A stretch of 64,000 bases of DNA from Streptomyces tanashiensis (GTDB lineage: Bacteria > Actinomycetota > Actinomycetes > Streptomycetales > Streptomycetaceae), in NCBI RefSeq assembly GCF_014648895.1, contig NZ_BMRZ01000001.1, positions 62,001 to 126,000 on the forward strand. The letters run 5' to 3'. Position 1 is the stretch's first letter. The number at the start of each line of letters is the position of its first letter. Below are positions 55,189-64,000 of the stretch, piece after piece. The notes below the pieces were generated by a model that saw nothing but the letters and a program-made list of their open reading frames with translations, did not search any database and was not told the DNA's origin. The position numbers and the translations under genes were made by a program.

Positions 55189-55695
55189 TCAGGGGCGGTC
55201 CGCCACCCGCATCTCGAACCAGGTGGTCTTGCCGCGCGGCGCGAGGTCCACGCCCCAGCGGTCGGCGAGCTTGTCGACGAGGAAGAGCCCGCGGCCGCTG
55301 ATGTCGAGCTCGTGCACCGGCATCAGGCAGGGCAGTCCGCGCGAGGGGTCGCGGACCTCGATCCGGATCCAGCCGCGGCGGCGCTGCAGCCGCAGCGCGA
55401 AGACCCGGGCCCCGGTGTGCCGGACGGCGTTCCCGACGAGCTCCGAGACGAGGAGCACCGCGTGCTCGGCGATCTGCGGACCCAGCGCCCACTGTCGCAG
55501 CACGACGTGATGGGTGAGCCTGCGGGCCACCCACGCGGACTCGGGGCGGGACGGCAGCCGCACGTCCTCCTCGGCCGGATTGCCGTACAACTCCACTGCT
55601 TCGGCGGCCTGTTCGTCCTCCGCGGCAGGTGACCACCGCGGCGCGGCGGCGCTCGCGCGCTGCCACGGTTGTTCCCTACCCTCCAGGCCCGCCAT
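55189..55695 (-). CDS. ATP-binding protein of the RsbW-like anti-sigma/HATPase_c family
   Basis: A 168-residue protein with a GHKL ATPase fold: SRPESAWVARRLTHHVVLRQW, the N-box in VLLVSELVGNAVRHTGA, the G1 box IEVRDPSRGLP, and the G2 box DISGRGLFLVDKLADRWGV, as in the many Streptomyces RsbW-like kinases. They usually bind sigma factors or anti-anti-sigma factors. No partner gene is adjacent. ATG 55695 (MAGLEGREQP) was chosen; ATG 55707 is possible. Two 14-base direct repeats lie upstream. Confidence 0.85.
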   Translation of the reverse strand: MAGLEGREQPWQRASAAAPRWSPAAEDEQAAEAVELYGNPAEEDVRLPSRPESAWVARRLTHHVVLRQWALGPQIAEHAVLLVSELVGNAVRHTGARVFALRLQRRRGWIRIEVRDPSRGLPCLMPVHELDISGRGLFLVDKLADRWGVDLAPRGKTTWFEMRVADRP

Positions 55696-55759
55696 GCCCC
55701 CCATCATGGCCGCACGGAGACGTCCGCGGGGGCCGTTCCGGTGGAATCGGCCCCCGCAT

Positions 55760-55795
55760 GTGAAGGATCGTCACCCGACCCGTGAAGGATCGTCA
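55760..55795 (-). promoter_or_regulatory. Direct repeat TGACGATCCTTCAC upstream of the RsbW-like gene
   Basis: On the minus strand TGACGATCCTTCAC occurs twice with a spacing of 8 bases (period 22 bases, about two helical turns). The block starts 65 bases ahead of the RsbW-like start and touches the stop of the enoyl-CoA hydratase gene. A binding site for a dimeric regulator is a reasonable guess. Confidence 0.5.
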
Positions 55796-56560
55796 GGCGA
55801 ACTTCGCCTTCCCGGGGCCCTCCTCGACGAAGCTGCGCATCCCGCGCTCGCGGTCCTCGGTGGCGAACAGACCCGCGAACCAGTTCCGCTCGATGGCGAG
55901 ACCGGTGTCGATGTCGGCCTCCAGACCCTGGTCGATCGCCTCCTTCGCGGCCCGCAGGGCGACGGCCGGGCCCTGCGCCAGCTTCGCGGCCCAGGCGTGC
56001 GCCTGCTCGTACACCTCGGCGGCCGGGACGACCCGGTCGACCAGGCCGAGCGTCAGGGCCTCGTCGGCCTTCACCATCCGGCCCGTGAAGATGAGGTCCT
56101 TGGCCTTGGAGGGGCCGACCAGCCGGGACAGACGCTGGGTGCCGCCCGCACCCGGGATCAGGCCGAGCAGGATCTCCGGCTGGCCCAGCTTGGCGTTGTC
56201 GGCGGCGATCCGGTAGTCGGCGCAGAGCGCGAGCTCGCAGCCGCCGCCGAGCGCGTAACCGGTGATGGCGGCGACGACCGGCTTGGGGATGCGGGCGACG
56301 GCGGTGAAGGAGTCCTGGAGGGCGCGCGAGCGCTTGACCATGGCCACGTGGTCCATGACCTGCATCTCCTTGATGTCCGCACCGGCGGCGAACACCTTCT
56401 CGCCGCCGTAGAGGACCACGGCCCGCACGTCGTCGCGGTCGGTCGCCTCCTGGGCCAGCTCGCGCAGCCGGTCCTGGGTGGCGACGTCCAGGGCGTTCAT
56501 CGGGGGGCGGTCGAGGCGGATCGTGCCGACGCCTTCGGCGACTTCGAGGTTCACAGTCAT
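55793..56560 (-). CDS. Enoyl-CoA hydratase/isomerase family protein
   Basis: A 255-residue crotonase-fold protein. The oxyanion-hole residues are in KVFAAGADIKEM and ITGYALGGGCELAL, and the catalytic glutamates are in GGGCELALCADYRIA and QPEILLGLIPGAGGTQRL. The length is normal. It hydrates trans-2-enoyl-CoA in fatty acid oxidation or a related pathway; substrate range is not predictable. Confidence 0.93.
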   Translation of the reverse strand: MTVNLEVAEGVGTIRLDRPPMNALDVATQDRLRELAQEATDRDDVRAVVLYGGEKVFAAGADIKEMQVMDHVAMVKRSRALQDSFTAVARIPKPVVAAITGYALGGGCELALCADYRIAADNAKLGQPEILLGLIPGAGGTQRLSRLVGPSKAKDLIFTGRMVKADEALTLGLVDRVVPAAEVYEQAHAWAAKLAQGPAVALRAAKEAIDQGLEADIDTGLAIERNWFAGLFATEDRERGMRSFVEEGPGKAKFA

Positions 56561-56589
56561 GGGAGGAAGGTTAGTGGCCGTTAACGGGA

Positions 56590-56626
56590 GCGGGCCCGGT
56601 GCTGTTGCTCACAGCACCGGGCCCGC
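56590..56626. terminator. Terminator hairpin after the first L,D-transpeptidase gene
   Basis: A perfect 16-bp stem, gcgggcccggtgctgt with its complement and a 5-base loop, lies 17 bases past the stop of the transpeptidase gene on the minus strand. It also sits upstream of the enoyl-CoA hydratase gene. Confidence 0.85.
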
Positions 56627-56642
56627 GCTCAGTCGCGTACGA

Positions 56643-57899
56643 CTAGGCGATCCACTCCGACCAGTCCATGTTCCAGCCGTTCAGGCCGTTCTCCGGCGTG
56701 ATCTGCTTGTCCTTGGAGTTCTTCACGATCACGACGTCGCCGATGATCGAGCTGTCGTAGAACCAGGCGGCCGGCATCGAGCTGTCGCCCGCGCCCCGCG
56801 CGTCCTGCAGACCGACGCAGCCGTGGCTCACGTTGGAGGAGCCGAAGGTGGAGGCGGGGGCCCAGTAGTTGCCGTGGACGAAGGTGCCCGAGTTCGACAG
56901 ACGCATCGCGTGCGGCACGTCCTTGATGTCGTACTCGCCGCCGAAGCCGACCGTGGCCCCGTTCATGCGGGTCACCTTGTACTTCTCGCTGATGACCATC
57001 TGACCGTTGTACGTGGTCGTGGACGGCGCGCCCGCGGTGATCGGCAGCGTCTTGATGACGGCGCCGTCCCGCTCGACCTTCATCGTCTTGGCGCTCGCGT
57101 CGACGGTGGAGACCTGACGGCGGCCGATCGTGAAGGAGATCGACTTCTTCTGCTTGCCGTAGACGCCCGGGCGGCCCTCGACGCCGTCCAGGTTCAGGGC
57201 GACCGTGACCTTGGTGCCGGCGGCCCAGTAGTCCTTGGGACGGAAGTCGAGCCGGTCGTTGCCGAACCAGTGGCCCTCGATCTCGACGGCCGGGACGGCC
57301 GTCACCTTGATGGCCTTCTCGACGGCCTCGGGGTCGGTGATGCCCCGGGTGAAGTTGATGGAGACCGGCATGCCGACGCCGACGGTCGAACCGTCCTCCG
57401 GCGTGTAGTGGCCGATGAAGGTGTTCTTCGGGACGAGGGTGGTGAAGGTGGTGTCCTTCGCCGACTCACGGCCGTCCGCGTCCTTCGCGATCGCGTGGAC
57501 CTTGTACTGGGTGGACGCGGCCAGGTGCGCGGTCGGCGACCAGCTGGCACCGTCCGCGGCGATCTTGCCCTCGACCGCGGTGCCCTTGGAGTCGGCGACC
57601 GTGACCGTGGTCAGCTTGCCCTGCGACGCGGTGATCTTGAGGGCACCGCTGGTGGCGACCGAGTCGGCCCCGTCCTTCGGAAGGATCGTCACGACCGCCT
57701 GGGAGGCCGCGTTCTCCTGCTTGCCGCCGCCCTGGGCCGCCGGGCCCTGTCCCCCCGCACCCCCGCCGGTGGCGGTCTCACCGCCGCCGCAGGCGGTCAG
57801 GACCAGGAGCAGCGCCCCCGCCGCCAGGGCCTGCAGCCTGACGCCCCCGCGTCGCCGCACGCTCTTGACCGATGCCCCCGATATCGGCTGCCCGTTCAC
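56643..57899 (-). CDS. L,D-transpeptidase lipoprotein with Ig-like domains (LdtMt2-like), copy 1
   Basis: A 418-residue cell-wall cross-linking enzyme. The signal peptide ends in LLLVLTACGGG (lipidated Cys about 38). Two Ig-like domains follow, then a YkuD domain with the catalytic HGNYW and SHGCVGL (Cys nucleophile at about 365) and a C-terminal WNMDWSEW tail. Such enzymes form 3-3 links in peptidoglycan. GTG 57899 has ggggag upstream. A gaggaactttcgtg element near 57996-58009 on the minus strand, in the 172-base upstream gap, resembles an ECF-sigma -35 box. Confidence 0.93.
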   Translation of the reverse strand: MNGQPISGASVKSVRRRGGVRLQALAAGALLLVLTACGGGETATGGGAGGQGPAAQGGGKQENAASQAVVTILPKDGADSVATSGALKITASQGKLTTVTVADSKGTAVEGKIAADGASWSPTAHLAASTQYKVHAIAKDADGRESAKDTTFTTLVPKNTFIGHYTPEDGSTVGVGMPVSINFTRGITDPEAVEKAIKVTAVPAVEIEGHWFGNDRLDFRPKDYWAAGTKVTVALNLDGVEGRPGVYGKQKKSISFTIGRRQVSTVDASAKTMKVERDGAVIKTLPITAGAPSTTTYNGQMVISEKYKVTRMNGATVGFGGEYDIKDVPHAMRLSNSGTFVHGNYWAPASTFGSSNVSHGCVGLQDARGAGDSSMPAAWFYDSSIIGDVVIVKNSKDKQITPENGLNGWNMDWSEWIA

Positions 57900-58071
57900 T
57901 GTGGTCTTCTCCCCTCGCACGGCCTGGCAACGCCACGACCCCACCCCCGTGCGCATCCGCTCGCGCACACAGCGCTAGATAATCACACCGCAGGACACGA
58001 AAGTTCCTCGTGAATGTCACCGTTCCGTCCCGATCGGCGTGCTAGGGGCGGATGCGCGGAGCGGGCCGGGC

Positions 58072-59301
58072 TCAGTGCAGGGCGGAGCCGGCCTTCCAGA
58101 GGTTCCACTCCAGGTTCCAGCCGCCGAGGCCGTTGTCGGGAGCGACCTCCTTGTCGCGGGAGTTCACCACCTCCACCACGTCGCCGACGAGCGTCCGGTC
58201 GAAGAACCAGCCCGCGGGCGAGTCCGCGCTGCCGCCCTTCTCGTCCCGGAGTCCCACGCAGCCGTGGCTGACGTTGGCGGAACCGAAGGTGGAGGCATCG
58301 GCCCAGTAGTTGCCGTGCAGGAAGGTCCCCGAGTCGGTGAGACGCATCGCGTGCGGCACGTCCTTGATGTCGTACTCGCCGCCGAAGCCGACCGTCCTGC
58401 CGTCCATCCGCGTCACGTCGTACAGCTCGGTCACGACCATCTTCCCGTTGTACGTGGTGGTCTTCGGCGCCCCCGCGGTGATCGGCACGGTGGTGAGCAG
58501 CTCGCCGTTCCGCCGGACCTCCATGGTGTGCGCCGCCGCGTCGACCAGGGAGACCTGGGAGCGGCCGACGGTGAAGCCCACCGTCCTGCGCTGGACGCCG
58601 TACACGCCGGGCGCCCCCTCGACGTCCCGCAGCCCCAGTTCCACGGTGACCTTCGTCCCGGGCCGCCAGTACGCGGCGGGGCGGAAGTCGAGCCGCTCCT
58701 TGCCGAACCAGTGGCCGACGACCTCCACCGGCGGCTCCGAGGTGATCCGGATGGCCCGCTCCACCTCGGCCCGGTTCTCGATCGGCCGGTTGAAACCGAA
58801 GGAGACGATCATGCCGGTGCCGACCGTGGAACGGTTCTCCGGTTTGAAGTAGCCGATGAAACGGGACTCGGGGACCACCGTGGTGAAGGTGGTGTGCCGG
58901 GCCGAGCGGCGCCCGTGCCCGTCGAGCGCGACCGCGTCCACGCTGTACTTGGCGGCCAGCGCGAGCCGGGTGTCCGGCCGGGGCCGCCAGCGCAGCCCGT
59001 CCGGCGAGATCTCCCCGGCGACCTCGGCCCGCCGGCCGTCCTCGATCTGAGCGACGGTCACCCGTTCGAGCCGCCCGCTGTCCAGCTTCACCTCGACGGG
59101 CCCGTCGGCCGGCACCGCCCGGCTGCCGTCCTCCGGACTCACCCGGATGACGTCGCCCGGAGCCCGCGCCTTGCCCGGCAGGCTGATGTCCACGCCCCCT
59201 TCGCCGTCGGCCCCGGTGCAGCCCGCGAGCCCCATCGAGAGCCCCGCCATCAGTCCCGCCACCACGAGGGCGTGGCTCGCCCGCTTCCATACAAGTGTCA
59301 C
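58072..59301 (-). CDS. L,D-transpeptidase lipoprotein with Ig-like domains, copy 2
   Basis: A 409-residue paralogue of the adjacent enzyme with the same domain order: lipobox (GLAGCTG, Cys about 26), two Ig-like domains, and a YkuD domain with HGNYW and SHGCVGLRDEKGG, and the C-terminal WNLEWNLWKAG. Both copies keep the catalytic Cys and His, so both should be active. GTG 59301 (VTLVWKRASH) was chosen; the longer open frame upstream is implausible because it overlaps the divergent glgX leader. The pair is encoded in tandem. Confidence 0.92.
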   Translation of the reverse strand: MTLVWKRASHALVVAGLMAGLSMGLAGCTGADGEGGVDISLPGKARAPGDVIRVSPEDGSRAVPADGPVEVKLDSGRLERVTVAQIEDGRRAEVAGEISPDGLRWRPRPDTRLALAAKYSVDAVALDGHGRRSARHTTFTTVVPESRFIGYFKPENRSTVGTGMIVSFGFNRPIENRAEVERAIRITSEPPVEVVGHWFGKERLDFRPAAYWRPGTKVTVELGLRDVEGAPGVYGVQRRTVGFTVGRSQVSLVDAAAHTMEVRRNGELLTTVPITAGAPKTTTYNGKMVVTELYDVTRMDGRTVGFGGEYDIKDVPHAMRLTDSGTFLHGNYWADASTFGSANVSHGCVGLRDEKGGSADSPAGWFFDRTLVGDVVEVVNSRDKEVAPDNGLGGWNLEWNLWKAGSALH

Positions 59302-59465
59302 GCTCGGCCCAACGACGGCCACCCTCCAGGGGAAACGTGCGTGCGGGTCATGTTGGGAGCACGGCCGTGCGGGCAGAACAGGGGGAGAACCACGCGTGGG
59401 AGCGACGGCCGGGACGCCGCCGCTCCCCCGGGTGCGGGCCCGACGAGCCGCGGGAGGCCGGGACG

Positions 59466-61670
<2,205 letters not shown>

Positions 61671-61680
61671 CCCGCCGCCC

Positions 61681-61914
61681 GTTGTGGGCATGCGTTCCTC
61701 CCCCAGACTTCGTCCGGGAGGTGCCCCCAGGGCGGAACGGGTGGGCACAACGGAACGGCGCCCTTGCCGGCGCCAGAGGCTGCTGTGCCTGGACCCGCAC
61801 CGACTGTGCGCCGCGCAGGGTGGTGCGGGTCAGGGCGCGGAACGCGGAGGCGCCGCTGAGGGCGCCGTCCCGTGTGCCCACCCGTCCCGCCCAGCGGGAC
61901 GATTGCCCACACGG
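61681..61914 (+). repeat. Interspersed structured repeat, copy 2 (about 234 bp)
   Basis: Inverted copy of the element at 12403-12679, lacking the roughly 45-bp inner hairpin found there. It begins gttgtgggcatgcg and ends gattgcccacacgg. The stem ggacccgcacc...ggtgcgggtc is complete here. It fills the 249-base gap between convergent glgX and the response regulator, so it may also serve as the terminator for both. Short open frames inside are not considered genes. Confidence 0.8.
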
Positions 61915-61919
61915 GGGTC

Positions 61920-62561
61920 TCACGCGCCGCCCAGGATGCCCCGTTCGTAGCCCGTCGCGACCGCCGAGGCCCGGTCGTTCACGCCCAGCTTGCCGTAGAT
62001 GTGCGTGAGGTGCGTCTTCACCGTCGCCTCGCTGATGAACAGCTCCGCCGCGATCGCCCGGTTCGCCGTGCCCTTCGCGACGAGGGCGAGGATCTCGCTC
62101 TCCCGGGCGGAGAGCGTGCTGTCGGCGGCGGCCGGCGCGCGGACGGCGGTGACCAGCCGGGAGGCGACGGCCGGGGAGAGGACCGTACGGCCCTCGGCGG
62201 CGGCCCGCACGGCCGCGAACAGCTCCTCGCGGGGCGCGTCCTTCAGGAGGTACCCGGTGGCGCCGGCCTCGATCGCCGGGAGGGTGTCGGTGTCCGTGTC
62301 GTACGTGGTGAGGACGAGGACCCGGGAGCGGGCGCCGCGCCGGGTGAGCGCGGCGATCGCGTCCACCCCGCCGCCACCGGGCATGCGCAGGTCCATGAGG
62401 ACGACGTCGGGGTCGAGTTCCAGGGCGAGTTCGACGCCCCGGACACCGTCGGGGGCCTCGCCGAGGACGCGGAAGCCGGAGCCCTCGGCGGCGAACATGC
62501 CGCGCAGGCCGTCCCGTACGACCGGGTGGTCGTCGACGATCAGGAGCGTGATGTCAGTCAT
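61920..62561 (-). CDS. NarL/LuxR-family response regulator
   Basis: A 213-residue response regulator. The receiver (1-120) has the acidic pair in VDDH, phospho-acceptor Asp in VVLMDLRMPG, Thr in LTTYD and Lys in LLKDA. The LuxR helix-turn-helix is at about 148-210 (LSARESEILALVAKGTANRAIAAELFISEATVKTHLTHIYGKLG). It overlaps its sensor kinase gene by four bases (ATGA) and is clearly its partner. Confidence 0.95.
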   Translation of the reverse strand: MTDITLLIVDDHPVVRDGLRGMFAAEGSGFRVLGEAPDGVRGVELALELDPDVVLMDLRMPGGGGVDAIAALTRRGARSRVLVLTTYDTDTDTLPAIEAGATGYLLKDAPREELFAAVRAAAEGRTVLSPAVASRLVTAVRAPAAADSTLSARESEILALVAKGTANRAIAAELFISEATVKTHLTHIYGKLGVNDRASAVATGYERGILGGA

Positions 62562-63856
62562 GGCGTTCCCAACGGTACGCGAGCGGAGATCGCCGTGCCC
62601 TCGCCCGGCGCGGTCTCCACGGCGACCGTGCCGGCGAGGCGCTCGGCGCGGGCCCGCATGCCGTCGAGCCCGAACCCGCCGCCGTCGGCGGGCCGTTCGG
62701 GCCGGGCGAGCGGGTCGAAGCCGCGGCCGTCGTCCCGTACGTCGAGGGTGATCTCGTCGCCCATGTAGGAGAGGGTGACACCGGCCCGGGCGGCCCCGGA
62801 GTGGCGCGCGGCGTTGGACAGGGCCTCCTGGGCGATCCGCAGCAGGGTGGCGGCGACCTCGTCGTGCAGCGGCGCCTCGGTGCCGGTCACGGTGAACCGG
62901 GTGTCGACGCCGGTGCGTTCGGCCCAGTCGGCGACCGTCTTGCGGAGGGCCTCCGGGAGGGCGTCGTGCTCCAGGGCGACCGGGCCGAGGTTCCGTACGG
63001 AGCGGCGGGCCTCGCCGAGGCTGTGCCGGGCGAGGTCGGCGGCCCGCCGGAGGTGCGCCTCGGCGTCCTCCCGGCCGGGGGCGGCGTTCGCGGCCTGGAG
63101 CTGGGTGACGATCCCGGTGAGGCCCTGGGCGATGGTGTCGTGGATCTCGGCGGCGAGCCGCCGCCGCTCGTCGGCGACGCCGGCCTCCCGGGCCTGGAGG
63201 AGGAGCTGGGCCTGGAGGGCCGAGTTCTCGGCGAGGGCCTGTTCCAGGCGGCTGTTGGCGCGGCCGAGTTCGGCGATGGTGGCGGCCCGCTCGGCGGCCT
63301 TCTCGGCGTCCTTCGTGGCGAGGTGGGAGAAGCCGAGGGACAGCGCGGCGTTGAGGGCCAGCAGCCCGCCGAAGGCCAGCCACTGCACGAGCGAGGCGGG
63401 CGGCAGGCCGCCGGACTGGGAGCCGGCCATGATGACGGCGGTGACGAGGAGCCCGGCGCGGGCGAGCCGGCGGGGCAGCAGGTGGGTGGCGTCGAAGTAG
63501 CCGATGCAGGCGTAGATCGAGAAGAAGGGGCTGAGCCAGGTCAGCGCGAAGGCGAGGGCGGTCCGGAGGACGAAGTGGACGGTCGAGGCGGGCCCCGGCG
63601 CACCCGGCACGAGCACGGGTCCGCACCCGGGCGGCTCGGGCTCCCACCCGGTGGCCGCGGCCACCCTGCGGCAGCGGTGGTCCCAGAGCACGTGGAGGAG
63701 GAGCACCGCCGCCACCAGGGCGGCGGCCTCCCCCTTCTCCTCGCGGTCCATGAACTCGTCCGCCGACGCCGCGGCGATCGCGACGGCGATGCCGAGCAGT
63801 CCGTACGGCCCCCAGCGGAAGAACTGCCGCCAGCGGTCCTCGACGGTGGTGGGCAC
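62558..63856 (-). CDS. Sensor histidine kinase (NarX/DesK type)
   Basis: A 432-residue membrane kinase. The N-terminal half has about five membrane segments. The HisKA_3 domain has the phospho-accepting histidine in RRRLAAEIHDTIAQGLTGIV, and HATPase_c has the N-box EALSNAARHS and the G box DVRDDGRGFD. The signal sensed is unknown. GTG 63856 (VPTTVEDRWRQ) has gaggggg upstream; longer versions of the frame overlap the permease end and are less likely. Confidence 0.93.
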   Translation of the reverse strand: MPTTVEDRWRQFFRWGPYGLLGIAVAIAAASADEFMDREEKGEAAALVAAVLLLHVLWDHRCRRVAAATGWEPEPPGCGPVLVPGAPGPASTVHFVLRTALAFALTWLSPFFSIYACIGYFDATHLLPRRLARAGLLVTAVIMAGSQSGGLPPASLVQWLAFGGLLALNAALSLGFSHLATKDAEKAAERAATIAELGRANSRLEQALAENSALQAQLLLQAREAGVADERRRLAAEIHDTIAQGLTGIVTQLQAANAAPGREDAEAHLRRAADLARHSLGEARRSVRNLGPVALEHDALPEALRKTVADWAERTGVDTRFTVTGTEAPLHDEVAATLLRIAQEALSNAARHSGAARAGVTLSYMGDEITLDVRDDGRGFDPLARPERPADGGGFGLDGMRARAERLAGTVAVETAPGEGTAISARVPLGTP

Positions 63857-63873
63857 CCCGTCCCCCTCTTCCC

Positions 63874-64000
63874 TCACTCCCAGCGGAACCAGCGCACCGA
63901 GGCGCCGGTCAGCAGGGCCGTCCACAGGGCCGGCACTCCGAGGGCGGCCCAGCCGGGCCAGCCGCCCGAGGCGGCCGCGTCGAGTGCCTCGGAGGCGGCG
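63874..64000 (-). CDS. C-terminal end of a membrane protein, probably an ABC-2 permease (partial)
   Basis: Only the last 41 residues are in the window. They include WPGWAALGVPALWTALLTGASVRWFRWE before the stop at 63874. The hydrophobic stretch plus a terminal FRWE is like the end of ABC-2 permeases, such as the one ending SFRWDPRPE at 30029. The gene continues beyond the right edge and lies directly upstream of the sensor kinase gene, suggesting a permease-kinase-regulator operon. Confidence 0.55.
   Translation of the reverse strand, partial: AASEALDAAASGGWPGWAALGVPALWTALLTGASVRWFRWE

Overview
The window is chromosomal DNA from a streptomycete. It is very G+C-rich, its genes use GTG starts and 4-base ATGA/GTGA overlaps freely, and the flanking gene order (rmdB-ligA, mnmA, a peptide ABC transporter, gcvT-gcvH-glyA-sdaA, then a cabB-like EF-hand gene, paired L,D-transpeptidases and glgX) resembles, from memory, the S. 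coelicolor SCO5495-to-SCO5454 stretch. No tRNA, rRNA, CRISPR array or insertion sequence was seen.

Layout. Positions 1-26.6 kb are core genome: a GGDEF-EAL c-di-GMP protein, NAD-dependent DNA ligase, a MetE-like protein, an SDR enzyme, a LOG-family protein, MnmA, a cysteine desulfurase, a TesB-like thioesterase, a TRIC-type channel, a five-gene oligopeptide ABC transporter, two SseB-like proteins, a P-loop kinase-like protein, and a tandem glycine riboswitch ahead of gcvT-gcvH-glyA with sdaA behind. Together the last group converts glycine to serine and pyruvate when glycine is in excess.

Positions about 26.7-51.5 kb are accessory. They hold an FAD monooxygenase, a two-gene ABC exporter and a RiPP gene cluster of thiopeptide type: two identical 56-residue precursors, an E1-like/YcaO cyclodehydratase pair, a split LanB glutamyl-transferase, two SpaB_C/thiopeptide-type proteins (elimination and probable pyridine synthase) and two SagB-type azoline dehydrogenases. 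Next to it lies a plus-strand operon of a Tat-exported multicopper oxidase, an acyl-adenylating ligase, and a GriI/GriH pair expected to make 3-amino-4-hydroxybenzoate (3,4-AHBA). A 22-bp motif of the form GTYA-N6-GCGTGAY lies 99-108 bp before the start codons of the LanB operon, the precursor pair and the AHBA operon. This suggests one regulon and therefore a possible hybrid azole-peptide/aminohydroxybenzoate product. Two LuxR-type regulators and a small secreted protein close the region.

Positions 51.8-64 kb return to core genes: an EF-hand protein, a GNAT acetyltransferase, a beta-propeller lipoprotein with a deacetylase, a candidate 6C small RNA, an RsbW-like ATPase, an enoyl-CoA hydratase, two L,D-transpeptidases, GlgX, a NarL-type two-component pair and the end of an ABC permease. 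A structured interspersed repeat occurs twice in opposite orientation (12.4 kb and 61.7 kb).
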